A DNA stretch of 31,116 bases, from assembly GCA_023391635.1 (NCBI GenBank), contig JAEWAQ010000051.1, forward strand, positions 1 to 31,116. The letters are read 5' to 3'. Under the pieces are notes generated by a model that was not told the origin of the DNA, did not search any database, and was given only the letters and a program-made list of their open reading frames with translations. The position numbers were made by a program, and so were the translations under genes. The stretch comes from Bacillota bacterium. GTDB taxonomy: Bacteria > Bacillota > Bacilli > Paenibacillales > Paenibacillaceae. Of this stretch, positions 1 through 8,638 are shown piece after piece (position 1 is the first letter of the stretch; every line of letters starts with the position of its first letter).

Positions 1-83
1 GGGAGAATAGACGCGGTAGTCGCCTATTGGTCGGGTGCGGCGGTCGGTCGGGGAGAATAGACGCGATAGTCGCCAATTTGTCG
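1..83. repeat. Two direct repeat copies at the left edge, 50-bp period
   Basis: Positions 1-33 and 51-83 match at 30 of 33 bases, each beginning GGGAGAATAGACGCG. They are separated by a 17-base GC-rich spacer rich in GGTCGG. The window cuts the array, so more copies may lie to the left. No coding sequence is apparent here. The function is unknown; it could be an intergenic repeat family of this genome. Confidence 0.7.
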
Positions 84-216
84 TCATCGTGACTGTGTCT
101 TTTTTTTGCCCGGCAAGTCATAAAAACGAGCAATGGGTCACGTCATCACATAGAGCGCGGGTCATCCCGGCATCTATAATAGGGATAATCCAAGCGAATG
201 AAAGGCGTGACAGCGA
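84..216 (+). promoter_or_regulatory. Leader of the sugar-transport operon with a possible -10 box
   Basis: A run of eight T residues lies at about 97-104 and a perfect TATAAT lies at 175-180, about 37 bases before the first permease. No convincing -35 hexamer sits 16-18 bases upstream, so a promoter here would need an activator or would be weak. A short in-frame ATG ORF at 198 ends after 12 codons and is probably not a gene. Confidence 0.35.
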
Positions 217-1167
217 TTGGTCGCCGCATCTGTTAAACGCGTGAAATGGACGAAGCGCTTCGTTCGCAATGTGAACAAGGACAAGGCGTTGCTCGCCCTG
301 CTCGCTCCGGGAGTTCTGTACCTCCTTCTGAACAACTATATCCCGCTGTTCGGAGTGATCATCCCGTTCAAGGACATCGATTATGCCAAAGGACTGCTGG
401 GAGGGGACTGGGTCGGGTTCAAAAATTTCGAATTCCTGTTTACGACCGCGGACGCCTGGCTGATCACGAAAAATACGGTCCTGTACAACGCGGTGTTTAT
501 TTTCCTGAACTTGCTCATCCCGACCGCCTTCGCCATTGCGCTGAATGAAGTGAGATTGCAATGGGCGGCCCGGTTCTATCAGAGCGTGATGTTTCTTCCC
601 CACTTCCTGTCCATGATCGTAGTCAGCTACCTGGTGTATGCGCTGCTGAGCAGCGAATTCGGTCTGGTGAACGCCTACGTGCTGGAGCCGCTGGGACTGG
701 ATCGCATCTCCTGGTACAGCAAGTCCGAGTATTGGCCCTACATCTTGACGATCGTGAACGTATGGAAGCATATGGGCTACTACAGCATCATCTACCTGGC
801 CGCCATTATCGGTATCGACCAGGAGTATTACGAAGCGGCCCACATCGACGGGGCGAGCAAGTGGAAGCAGATGACCCAAATCACGCTCCCGCTCATCAAA
901 CCGATACTGATTATCATGGCGCTGTTGCAGATCGGCAAAATTTTCAATGCGGATTTCGGTTTGTTCTACCAGGTTCCGCTCGATTCCGGCTCGCTCTATC
1001 CGACGACGCAGGTGATCGACACGTACGTGTACCGCGCGCTGCTCAACCTGGGGGAAGTGGAGATGTCGGCAGCGGCCGGGCTGTATCAAGCTACCGTCGG
1101 ATTCGTACTCGTGCTGGCTACCAACTATATCGTCCGCAAAATCGATCAGGAGAACGCTTTGTTCTAG
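217..1167 (+). CDS. ABC sugar transporter permease, LplB type
   Basis: One of two inner-membrane permeases of a CUT1-type sugar ABC importer. The protein is 316 residues with about six hydrophobic segments. It opens with the family-typical pattern of a basic N-terminus followed by LAPGVLYLLLNNYIPLFGV. The cytoplasmic EAA loop that docks the ATPase is visible near residues 208-232 (EAAHIDGASKW, then ITLPLIKP). No ATG is available: the frame is closed by a TGA at 208-210, leaving TTG at 217 (weak AAAGG upstream) or GTG at 241. The next permease follows after 10 bases, so the two are co-transcribed. No ATPase gene is present, as is usual for Lpl/Ytc-type operons, which are thought to share an MsmX-like ATPase encoded elsewhere. 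The substrate is inferred from the downstream lyase to be a uronic-acid-containing oligosaccharide. Confidence 0.9.
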   Translation: MVAASVKRVKWTKRFVRNVNKDKALLALLAPGVLYLLLNNYIPLFGVIIPFKDIDYAKGLLGGDWVGFKNFEFLFTTADAWLITKNTVLYNAVFIFLNLLIPTAFAIALNEVRLQWAARFYQSVMFLPHFLSMIVVSYLVYALLSSEFGLVNAYVLEPLGLDRISWYSKSEYWPYILTIVNVWKHMGYYSIIYLAAIIGIDQEYYEAAHIDGASKWKQMTQITLPLIKPILIIMALLQIGKIFNADFGLFYQVPLDSGSLYPTTQVIDTYVYRALLNLGEVEMSAAAGLYQATVGFVLVLATNYIVRKIDQENALF

Positions 1168-1177
1168 GGAGGTTCCA

Positions 1178-2113
1178 ATGAACGACCATTCGCCCCAAGC
1201 CGTGAAAGCCCGGAAGCCCGGCATCAATGCGATGAAGCCTTCCTACGAGCTGTTGACGCACATCTTCTTCATCCTGATTGCGGCTGCGTGTTTGTTCCCC
1301 GTCCTGGTCGTGCTCGGCGTATCGTTCACGGATCAGCAGACGATCTATGTGCACGGGTACAATTTGATTCCGAGAGATTTCAGCGTGGAAGCCTACGCGT
1401 TCCTGTTCCGGGATATCGGGCCGATTGTCCGGGCGTACGGCGTCACTCTTGCCGTCACCTTGATCGGCACGACCGTCGCGCTCACGATTACGGCGTTGTT
1501 CGCTTACCCGCTGTCCAGACAGGATTTCGCCTTCCGCAACTTCTTTTCCTTCTTCATCTTCTTCACGATGATTTTCGGCGGCGGGCTCGTTCCCTGGTAT
1601 TTGACCTATACGTATTTCTTCGATATTCGGGACACGCTGCTCGCGCTCATCGTTCCGAACCATCTGTTAAGCGCCTTCTTCGTCATCATCGTCCGCACGT
1701 TCTTTACCCAGAGCATTCATCCTTCGATATTGGAATCCGCCAAGATTGACGGCGCCAAGGAGCTGCGCATCTTCGCGCAGATCGTGCTGCCGCTGTCGCT
1801 GCCGGTGCTGGCGACCATCGGCCTGTTCTATACGCTGGCCTATTGGAACGATTGGTTCAACAGCCTCGTGTTCATCAACAAGAACAAGCTGGTCAGCCTG
1901 CAGTATCTCATGTACCTGGCGCTGCGAAATTTGCAGTTCATGAGCAATTACGCGAGTGTCGCCGGACTTTCTCCCGAGCAGATGGCGAAGCTGCCGACAG
2001 AGACGGCGCGGATGGCCATGGCGATCATCGGCATGGGTCCGATCGTCATCGCATTCCCGTTCTTTCAGCGCTATTTTGTCAGCGGGTTGACGGTCGGCGC
2101 GGTGAAAGGTTAG
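1178..2113 (+). CDS. ABC sugar transporter permease, LplC/YtcP type
   Basis: Second permease of the sugar importer, 311 residues, probably pairing with the product of the gene just upstream. It has a short cytoplasmic tail, a first membrane segment near residues 27-47, further segments, and a MetI-type EAA loop near residues 187-212 (ESAKIDGAKE, then IVLPLSLPVL). The N-terminal pattern PSYELLTHIFF and the C-terminal RYFVSGLTVGAVKG are characteristic of this family. The start ATG has a strong AGGGAGG ribosome binding site overlapping the stop of the previous gene. A GC-rich palindrome immediately follows its stop codon and precedes the binding-protein gene. Confidence 0.93.
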   Translation: MNDHSPQAVKARKPGINAMKPSYELLTHIFFILIAAACLFPVLVVLGVSFTDQQTIYVHGYNLIPRDFSVEAYAFLFRDIGPIVRAYGVTLAVTLIGTTVALTITALFAYPLSRQDFAFRNFFSFFIFFTMIFGGGLVPWYLTYTYFFDIRDTLLALIVPNHLLSAFFVIIVRTFFTQSIHPSILESAKIDGAKELRIFAQIVLPLSLPVLATIGLFYTLAYWNDWFNSLVFINKNKLVSLQYLMYLALRNLQFMSNYASVAGLSPEQMAKLPTETARMAMAIIGMGPIVIAFPFFQRYFVSGLTVGAVKG

Positions 2114-2146
2114 GCTAATCCCGGTCCCGGGCCCGGGCCGGTTAGC
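2114..2146 (+). promoter_or_regulatory. GC-rich intercistronic stem-loop
   Basis: A 33-base near-palindrome begins GCTAA right after the permease stop and ends TTAGC, with paired CCGG and CCCGGG blocks and small bulges between. There is no T run after it, so it is more likely an mRNA-processing or stability hairpin than a terminator. The position between permease and binding protein suggests it sets the relative amounts of the two products (inference). Confidence 0.6.
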
Positions 2147-2181
2147 ATAGCATCAATCATTCATTCTGGAGGGGTAGATCG

Positions 2182-3750
2182 ATGAAATTGGCAAAATCGA
2201 GATTGGGCTATGTCATAAGCCTGCTGCTTGCCATGGCGTTATTGATCAGCGCATGCGCGTCGGGCAATAACGGCGCTGGCGAGGGGAGCGCGGATGCGAG
2301 CCAAGCTCCCGCAACGCAATCGAGCCCGGCCGCGTCCGATTCGTCCAAGGCGCCCGAGCTGGAACCGGTCACGCTGTCGTTCTTCGTGCCGGGCGTTCCG
2401 CAGAAGGACCAGCAGCTGGTGAACGATGAAATCAGCAAGTATTTGAAAGACAAAATCAACGTGAAGCTGGAACTGGAAGTGATCGATTGGGGCAGCTGGC
2501 AGGACAAGATGCAGCTCAAATTCACCTCCAACGAACAATTCGACATGTTTCTGGCCATGAGTTGGGATAACTTCCTGCAGAAGGTGACGAACAATTTCAT
2601 CATTCCGCTGGACGATCTGATGGCGGAATATGCGCAGGAAGCGGTGGACCAACTTGATCCCAAAGTGCTCAAAGGGGTTAAAGTCGACGGCAAAACGTAC
2701 GGGTTCCCGACGAACAAAGAGTTTGCCGGCTCCAAGGGCGTATTGCTCCGCAAAGATATGGTAGACAAATACAATTTCGATATCAGCACGGTGAAGGAAG
2801 CCAAAGACCTGGAGCCGTTCTTCCAAGTGATCAAGGAAAAAGAGCCGGGCATGATTCCGTTCCTCAGCGGCAAGGACGTAGGACTGAATATCGCCGTGCA
2901 GGAGAACGATTTCTCCTCGGCGGGCGCCGTCGGCAAAAACCTGGGGACGATGGATCGCTCCACCCCGGATCGCAAGCTGATCGACATTCATACCGATCCG
3001 CGCTACATCGACATGTTGAAGCTGTCGCACGAATGGTATAAGAAAGGCTATATTAACCAGGATGCGCCGACGCTTTCCGATTTCGCGGGCACGTATCGCT
3101 CGGGCAAAGTATTCGCCTTCTCCGACTCGCTGAAGCCGGGTAAAGATGCCGAAGTGAGCGCGGCCAGCGGGTACGAGTGGGTGCAGATCGAACTGTCGAA
3201 GCCGATCATCACGACGTCAAGCACGCGCGGCAACATGATTTCCATCTCCCGCACGTCCAAGAACCCGGAAAGAGCGATGATGTTCATCAACCTGCTGCAT
3301 ACGGACAAAACGCTCGTAAACATGATCGCGTTCGGTCTGGAAGGCAAGCATTATGTGAAGGTCGGCGAGAACACGATCGATTACCCGCAAGGCGTTACGG
3401 CGCAGAACTCGGGATACGCGTTGGGCGCGCCGTACATGTTCGGCAATCAGTTCAACGATTATTTGTGGGCGAACGAAGACCCGCAGAAGTGGGAGAAATT
3501 CGCGGAATTCAACGCCGTGGCCGACGAATCCAAGGACCTCGGGTTTGTCTTCGACAACGAGAGCGTGAAGAACGAGCTGGCGGCTTACAACAACAAGATC
3601 AAGGAGTTGCTGCCCGGCCTGATTACCGGCGCCGTCGACCCCGAGGTGTATTTGCCGAAGATGGTCGATGAGCTGAAGGCGGCCGGCATGGACAAGATCA
3701 ATGACGAGATTCAAAAACAACTGGATGCCTGGGTGGCCCAAGGAAATTAA
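2182..3750 (+). CDS. Sugar-binding lipoprotein, LplA type (DUF3502 C-terminus)
   Basis: Extracellular solute-binding lipoprotein of the importer, 522 residues. A lipoprotein signal peptide ends in ISAC with the lipidated Cys at residue 25, followed by a Ser/Ala/Pro-rich linker to about residue 60. The body is a typical family 1 solute-binding fold, and the last ~70 residues (ELLPGLITGAVDPEVYLPK and following) match the DUF3502 domain found in LplA-type proteins. The start has a clear GGAGGGG ribosome binding site. It is unusual that the binding protein is third, after both permeases; in many operons of this class it comes first or is placed so that it is expressed most. The lipid anchor would be processed by an LspA such as the one encoded at 18012-18491. 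Confidence 0.93.
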   Translation: MKLAKSRLGYVISLLLAMALLISACASGNNGAGEGSADASQAPATQSSPAASDSSKAPELEPVTLSFFVPGVPQKDQQLVNDEISKYLKDKINVKLELEVIDWGSWQDKMQLKFTSNEQFDMFLAMSWDNFLQKVTNNFIIPLDDLMAEYAQEAVDQLDPKVLKGVKVDGKTYGFPTNKEFAGSKGVLLRKDMVDKYNFDISTVKEAKDLEPFFQVIKEKEPGMIPFLSGKDVGLNIAVQENDFSSAGAVGKNLGTMDRSTPDRKLIDIHTDPRYIDMLKLSHEWYKKGYINQDAPTLSDFAGTYRSGKVFAFSDSLKPGKDAEVSAASGYEWVQIELSKPIITTSSTRGNMISISRTSKNPERAMMFINLLHTDKTLVNMIAFGLEGKHYVKVGENTIDYPQGVTAQNSGYALGAPYMFGNQFNDYLWANEDPQKWEKFAEFNAVADESKDLGFVFDNESVKNELAAYNNKIKELLPGLITGAVDPEVYLPKMVDELKAAGMDKINDEIQKQLDAWVAQGN

Positions 3751-3794
3751 GCGCTGGAACAGCGAATCGGGTTTCTCGAATAAGCATGCATGCG

Positions 3795-3820
3795 GCGGCT
3801 CCGATTCGATTCGGGGCCGC
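3795..3820 (+). promoter_or_regulatory. Stem-loop between binding protein and MFS gene
   Basis: Ten-base arms (GCGGCTCCGA and TCGGGGCCGC, one G-U pair) close a six-base loop, 44 bases after the lipoprotein stop. No T run follows, so read-through into the exporter gene is expected. It may act as a partial attenuator or 3'-end stabiliser. Confidence 0.5.
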
Positions 3821-3858
3821 TCCTCATACGGAAGCGGCGGCGGAGTGGAGAGAACGCA

Positions 3859-5106
3859 ATGAAGAGAAGTCTGAAATGGCCGGTTGCGATCGCGGTCGCG
3901 GTCGTCCTGATTGCCGCTAATTTGCGCGCGCCGCTGACTTCGGTCAGCCCGGTGCTGGAGGCGATGAGCGGCAAGCTGGGCATGCCGCATGCGGTCGCGG
4001 GCATGGTGACCACGCTGCCGCTGCTCGCCTTTGCCGTCTTCTCTGTGCTTGCTCCGCTGCTGGCGCGCCACTGCGGGATGGAACGCACGCTGCTTGCCGC
4101 CTTGCTGCTCATAGCGGCAGGCCTGTTCATGCGGCCGTGGTCGGGCGTCGGCATCCTGCTCTTCGGCACAGGAGTCGGCGGGATCGGCATCGCGGTCTGC
4201 AACGTTCTGCTGCCGGCCTTGATCAAGCGGGAGTTCCCGCAGCGGCTCGGCTTGATGACAGGCGTGTTCACGGTGTCGATGAATTTGACCGGGGCGGTTG
4301 CCGCCGCGGCCAGCATCCCGCTCTCCCGCACGCTTGGCTGGGGGTGGGAATGGACGCTGGCGCTGTGGGGGCTGCCGGCTGTCCTGGCCGCTTCGTATTG
4401 GGCGGTGTACATGAAGCGGCAGCCCGTGCAAGCCGAGCGCGGCCCTGCCGCAGCAGCGGCCGCCGGCGGGACGTCCGCGCTGTGGCGGCATCGCTTGGCC
4501 TGGCAGATGACGCTGTATATCGGCATCCAATCGTTCCTGTTCTTCGTGATCATGGCCTGGCTGCCGGATATTGCCTCCGAGCGGGGAATCGATGCGGGAA
4601 CGGCAGGCGTCATGGTCTCGATGATGCAGTTCGCCGGGCTCCCGCTGAATTTCATCATGCCGCTGCTCGCGGCCAGGGTGAGGGATCAGCGCTGGCTGGC
4701 GGCGGCGAACGGCGGGCTGTTCGGGCTGGCCGTCCTGCTCCTGTTTCTGGACGATGCGGTGTGGCTCGGGTTGGGCGCGGCATTGATCGGGATTGGCGGC
4801 GGATCTTCCTTCAGCCTGTCCATCATGTTCTTCAATCTGCGCACGCACACCGCCGGGCAGGCCGCCGAAATTTCGGGCATGGCGCAATCGTTCGGATATT
4901 TGCTGGCCTGCACGGGTCCGGCCTTGTTCGGGTGGCTGCACGATCGTAGCGGCGGCTGGAACGTGCCGCTGTTTCTGCTTGGCGGATTTGTCGTGGTGTT
5001 CGTCTGGGCAGGCTGGGGCGCAGGCCGGGACGGCAAGCTGCCCGCGCCGGAAGCGGCGGCCCGGATGGAATCGCGGTCGGCAGAGCAGTCTGTGTCTCAA
5101 TCATGA
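3859..5106 (+). CDS. MFS transporter of the CynX/NimT (cyanate permease-like) family
   Basis: Major facilitator of about 12 membrane segments, 415 residues from the ATG at 3859. The N-terminal pattern NLRAPLTSVSPVLEAM is the hallmark of the CynX/NimT/YycB family, whose members move small organic anions or drugs. The chosen ATG has GTGGAGAG upstream and yields a protein beginning directly at the first membrane helix; an in-frame ATG at 3790 would add 23 Arg-rich residues with no ribosome binding site and would overlap a hairpin. The family assignment is good; the substrate is not evident. Co-transcription with the upstream importer and downstream lyase (16-base gap) hints at a role in exporting or balancing a product of the pathway (inference). 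Confidence 0.88.
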   Translation: MKRSLKWPVAIAVAVVLIAANLRAPLTSVSPVLEAMSGKLGMPHAVAGMVTTLPLLAFAVFSVLAPLLARHCGMERTLLAALLLIAAGLFMRPWSGVGILLFGTGVGGIGIAVCNVLLPALIKREFPQRLGLMTGVFTVSMNLTGAVAAAASIPLSRTLGWGWEWTLALWGLPAVLAASYWAVYMKRQPVQAERGPAAAAAAGGTSALWRHRLAWQMTLYIGIQSFLFFVIMAWLPDIASERGIDAGTAGVMVSMMQFAGLPLNFIMPLLAARVRDQRWLAAANGGLFGLAVLLLFLDDAVWLGLGAALIGIGGGSSFSLSIMFFNLRTHTAGQAAEISGMAQSFGYLLACTGPALFGWLHDRSGGWNVPLFLLGGFVVVFVWAGWGAGRDGKLPAPEAAARMESRSAEQSVSQS

Positions 5107-5122
5107 ATGCGGGGTGACGGGT

Positions 5123-7012
5123 ATGAATAGCGGCGTGCCGGAGATGAACGTCGATGAACTGACAGAGCTGCTGATCGCGGGCCGGTCGGGCGGCACCGGG
5201 TGCTGGGTGTTTCCGGACAGCGGCAGGGGCGAGGCGGCCAGAAGGCGAATTATGCAGGACGAAACGTATCGGCCGGTGCTGGACCGGCTGGAGGCCGAGG
5301 CGGACAAGTTTCTTCGCGAGCCCATCTCCGAGCTATCCTGGTCCGAGTTCAGCAGAGTATGGGCGGATGGGCACCGCAAGTCTTATGAGAAGCTTCTCTT
5401 CAATCGCAGGCAGCGTCTCACCGCGTTCGGCTTGCTGAATTGGCTGATGCCCGAGCGCGCGGAGGTGCGAGAGGCGCTGCTGAACACGGTCTGGGCGATC
5501 TGCAACGAATTCACCTGGTGCGTGCCCGTGCAATTCAACAGCCCTCCCGGCAGCCGCCCGACTGTCTTCTCCTTGACGGATCGCCGGGCGGCGGATGAAG
5601 ACCCGGGCTTGCAGATCGATCTGTTCACCGCGGAGACAGCCTTCGCGCTCGGCGAAGTGTACCGGATGACGGGCAGCTCCTGGCCGGCGGCGATCCGCAA
5701 CAAGGTGTACAAGGAAATCTACAGACGGGTGTTCCTGCCGTTCCTGCACGACGGCCCTTACTTCTGGGAGCAGGTTCGCAACAATTGGGCGGCGGTGTGC
5801 GCGGGATCGATCGGCGCCGCCGCGATTCATCTGATCGAGGAAGAACGCGAGCTGGCGATCATTCTGGGCAAGGCGCTGCCAATCCTGTCGATCTTCATGG
5901 AGGGGTTCGGAGACGACGGCTCGTGCCCGGAAGGTTACATGTATTGGGGCTACGGCTTCGGCTTCTACACGTACTTCGCCGACCTGCTTGCCCGCAGGAC
6001 GTCCGGCGCGATCGACCTGTTGGCCTCGGACAAGGTGCGGCAGGTCGCGCTGTTTCAACAGAAGGTGTTTCTGAGCGGACGGTATCCGGCGAACTTCTCC
6101 GACTCGACGCCGGAGGCGAACGTGTATATCGCTTTGACGCATAAGATGCACCGGCTGTATCCCGACGTGCATGTCCCGCCGTTCGAATACCGGGGGATCG
6201 TCTACGATCACTGCGGCCGGTGGGCGCCCGCGCTGCGCAATCTGATCTGGCACGATTCTCTTGCTCCGGCCAGGGATTGGGAAGACGGCGACTGCTATTT
6301 GCCGGACGCGCAATGGATCGTCTCCCGCGTCACCCGGGCAGGGGAACGCTTCAGCTTCGCCGCGAAGGGCGGGCATAACGGCGAGCCGCACAACCATAAC
6401 GACATCGGCCACTTCATCCTGCATGCGCGAGGAGAAACGTTCCTGCACGACATGGGCAATGGCATGTATACGAAATCTTATTTCGGGCCGGAGCGTTACG
6501 CGTTCACTTGCAACGGCTCGCAAGGCCACTCGGTGCCCATTATCAACGGCAGGACGCAGCGGGAAGGTCCAGAGCATGCGGCATTCGATGTGAGTATCGA
6601 TATGAATCCGGAACGCGTCGCATTCCGAATGGATCTGACTCGGGCTTATGAGGACGATATCCTGCAACGGCTGACCAGGCGGTTCGAGTGGAACAAGAAC
6701 GGCGAGCCGCCGTCGCTTGTGGTGGTGGACGAATACTGTTTCTCTGAGGCGCCGGCATCCGTCACGGAGCGGTTCATCTTCGGGAAGCCGCCGGAGATCG
6801 CCGAGCCGGGCCGCGTCATCGTCCGGGGAGAGAAGGGGCGGTTGGCGCTGCTATACGATCGGGAACTCGTTACGCCCGCCGTCGTCGAGCTTCCGTTCAC
6901 CAGTCACTTCGAAGAGGAACTCGTCTTTTATGCGCTGGATTTCCGCTTGAAGGATGAGCGGAGGGAGCCGAGCTTCCGTTTGCGTTTCGATTTCATTCCG
7001 GCACTGCCTTGA
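5123..7012 (+). CDS. Heparinase II/III-like polysaccharide lyase, cytoplasmic
   Basis: About 629 residues. The N-terminal ~380 residues resemble the alpha/alpha-toroid of heparinase II/III and alginate lyases, and the C-terminal part carries the heparinase II/III signature: H423-N-H-N-D427-I-G-H-F-I-L followed by a Gly/Asp-rich strand (FLHDMGNGMY). Enzymes of this family cleave uronic-acid-containing glycosides by beta-elimination. There is no signal peptide, so it should act inside the cell on oligosaccharides brought in by the upstream ABC importer. Start: ATG at 5123 preceded by GGGGTGA at 5111-5117; an ATG at 5144 is an alternative. The open frame extends upstream into the MFS gene but only as an overlap shadow. 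The exact substrate cannot be read from sequence. Confidence 0.88.
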   Translation: MNSGVPEMNVDELTELLIAGRSGGTGCWVFPDSGRGEAARRRIMQDETYRPVLDRLEAEADKFLREPISELSWSEFSRVWADGHRKSYEKLLFNRRQRLTAFGLLNWLMPERAEVREALLNTVWAICNEFTWCVPVQFNSPPGSRPTVFSLTDRRAADEDPGLQIDLFTAETAFALGEVYRMTGSSWPAAIRNKVYKEIYRRVFLPFLHDGPYFWEQVRNNWAAVCAGSIGAAAIHLIEEERELAIILGKALPILSIFMEGFGDDGSCPEGYMYWGYGFGFYTYFADLLARRTSGAIDLLASDKVRQVALFQQKVFLSGRYPANFSDSTPEANVYIALTHKMHRLYPDVHVPPFEYRGIVYDHCGRWAPALRNLIWHDSLAPARDWEDGDCYLPDAQWIVSRVTRAGERFSFAAKGGHNGEPHNHNDIGHFILHARGETFLHDMGNGMYTKSYFGPERYAFTCNGSQGHSVPIINGRTQREGPEHAAFDVSIDMNPERVAFRMDLTRAYEDDILQRLTRRFEWNKNGEPPSLVVVDEYCFSEAPASVTERFIFGKPPEIAEPGRVIVRGEKGRLALLYDRELVTPAVVELPFTSHFEEELVFYALDFRLKDERREPSFRLRFDFIPALP

Positions 7013-7094
7013 TCCTTGTTGCCGGGACACCCGTTTATACGAATAGCGAAGCAATCGTCTATGCCCGGCAAGGACGGACATATTCAGCTAACAA

Positions 7095-7151
7095 ATTGTA
7101 ACATGATCTTAATCTTCCTTTTATCTTATTTTCATGTGGAACGGTTAAGAT
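7095..7151. promoter_or_regulatory. ATCTT-repeat region, possible response-regulator site
   Basis: AT-rich stretch with ATCTT at 7106, 7112 and 7123; the last two are 11 bp apart and their 11-mers agree at 8 of 11 positions. It resembles the inverse complement of the AAGAT/AAGAG repeats at 9412-9433. Possible -10 boxes are TAAGAT at 7146-7151 (plus) or TACAAT at 7100-7095 (minus). Weak evidence only. Confidence 0.3.
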
Positions 7152-7184
7152 AGAGACATGACCCCCCTTTGAAATATATAACTT

Positions 7185-7220
7185 GAGGCTTGCGGCTCGT
7201 TGCCGCAGGCCTCCTTTTTT
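7185..7220 (+). terminator. Rho-independent terminator of the polysaccharide operon
   Basis: Twelve-base arms (GAGGCTTGCGGC and GCCGCAGGCCTC, one G-U pair) close a TCGTT loop and are followed on the plus strand by CC and six T residues. It lies 173 bases after the lyase stop and just before the convergent histidine kinase end. A second, wide-loop inverted repeat (TTGCCGGG at 7019-7026 with CCCGGCAA at 7064-7071) lies between. On the minus strand the hairpin has no T run. Confidence 0.85.
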
Positions 7221-7228
7221 GTTCTCCG

Positions 7229-8638
7229 TCAAGAGCAACAGGGCAGCTTGATCCGAAACGAAGTTTCCACGTTCGGCGTGCTGCTCATTTCCACGCTGCC
7301 TTGGTGAGCGAGGGCAATGTCCTTGACAATCGCGAGACCAATCCCCAATCCCTCGCCCTTTCTTCCACTATCCACCCGGTAGAAGCGCTCGAATATATGC
7401 GCTTGATGCTCCGGAGGAATCCCTTTTCCTTTATCCTTCACGATTACATTCACGAATTGCTCGTCCGCCGTCAGTTGGATGCCGAGATATCGTCCATCCT
7501 TCCCATACCGGATCGCATTATCCAGCATATTTCGCAGCGCCCTTTCCATAAGAGAAGCATCGATCGGGAGATGAATGTCCTCATCCGGAACATCGACATC
7601 GAGATGAACCTGGTCGCCGTCGAGGATCATGATATATTCTACCGCCATTTTGCGAACGATCTCGGATAGATTATGATTCGCCAAGCGAATGGTCAGATCA
7701 TCCGCATCCTGGCGGGAGATGTCCAGCATTTGATCGAGCAGCTTGTCCATATATCTGCAGCGTTGAAGAATGATTTTGGCTCTGCCCTGGAGCTCTAATT
7801 GGTCTTTGTAATTTCCGGTGCGAATCATTTCGGCGCAGCCGAGCATCGTCGTCAGAGGCGTACGCAGATCATGCGACAGATTGGACAGCAGGAGCTTGCG
7901 CTTGTTCTCGAATTGTTGAATTTCCGTGAATTGAGAGCGGATTCGGTGTGCCATGGAATTATAATGCTGCGTAAGCTGGCCAAGCTCGTCTTTGGAGGAA
8001 TCTACCAGCTCGACAACTGGAGAATCGCTTTGGATATTCAGTTGATTCAGCGCATTGTTGAGTTTGCGAATTCTTGTATTGATCGAAGAGAACAACCATA
8101 TGGCCAGTAAAAAAGGCAATGAAAACGACAGGATCAACGGAACGACTAGCGTTAACAACGATTTATACGTACGGATCATAAAATACACTTCGCCTTGCTT
8201 CATCGCAGAGGCCGGAATGCTGAGCAGCAAGAAGTACGACTGATCTCCAAGTAATGCGGGGGAGAGGATCTGAACCTCATTTTCCTCCAAGTATCGCGCA
8301 GGCATATTTTGCATCATTTGTGCCAGGTCCTTGAATGTAAAATTCGGATTGAGCCCGACAGTATCGTAGATGGACTGACCTTGATCGTCGATCCACATCC
8401 ATCGAATGGCGGGATGTTCGGCGTGTACGCGGTCCAGGGTATCTTTGAGCTTGTCCAGCTCGAATGAAGGCTGCTGCTCGATCGAATCGACAACGGACTG
8501 AGCCAGCGGATTCAAATCGAACAGGGCGTACCCCTTATTCGCCACCTTCCCGATCCAGACGGACGAATAGCCGAACAGGATCATACTCATAGCGGCGCAA
8601 AGCACAACCAATATCCACAGCTTGGTACGCAATTTCAT
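7229..8638 (-). CDS. HAMP-type sensor histidine kinase
   Basis: Membrane sensor kinase of 469 residues. One membrane segment lies near residues 6-26, an extracellular sensor region of ~130 residues follows, a second segment lies near 159-181, then a HAMP linker. The H-box LSHDLRTPLTTMLG puts the phosphorylated His at residue 256; the N-box MLDNAIRYG and G-boxes DKGKGIPP and GEGLGIGLAIV complete the ATPase domain. Its ATG overlaps the TGA of the upstream response regulator (ATGA), which implies translational coupling and a cognate pair. The signal is not evident. The extracellular loop is larger than in intramembrane-sensing kinases of the BceS type, so a direct ligand is plausible. The plus-strand neighbour at 9495 is a candidate target. 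Confidence 0.93.
   Translation of the reverse strand: MKLRTKLWILVVLCAAMSMILFGYSSVWIGKVANKGYALFDLNPLAQSVVDSIEQQPSFELDKLKDTLDRVHAEHPAIRWMWIDDQGQSIYDTVGLNPNFTFKDLAQMMQNMPARYLEENEVQILSPALLGDQSYFLLLSIPASAMKQGEVYFMIRTYKSLLTLVVPLILSFSLPFLLAIWLFSSINTRIRKLNNALNQLNIQSDSPVVELVDSSKDELGQLTQHYNSMAHRIRSQFTEIQQFENKRKLLLSNLSHDLRTPLTTMLGCAEMIRTGNYKDQLELQGRAKIILQRCRYMDKLLDQMLDISRQDADDLTIRLANHNLSEIVRKMAVEYIMILDGDQVHLDVDVPDEDIHLPIDASLMERALRNMLDNAIRYGKDGRYLGIQLTADEQFVNVIVKDKGKGIPPEHQAHIFERFYRVDSGRKGEGLGIGLAIVKDIALAHQGSVEMSSTPNVETSFRIKLPCCS

Noticed and set aside
118..1227. 369-codon minus-strand open frame
   Set aside because: It is the reverse shadow of the LplB permease gene: charged, His/Arg-rich, with no family resemblance and no ribosome binding site.
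3217..5100. 627-codon minus-strand open frame
   Set aside because: It overlaps the 3' end of the binding-protein gene and the whole MFS gene on the other strand; composition (Arg, Gln, Pro-rich) is that of a GC-rich shadow.
5333..6667. 444-codon minus-strand open frame opposite the lyase
   Set aside because: Shadow of the heparinase-like gene; no start signal and no recognisable domain.
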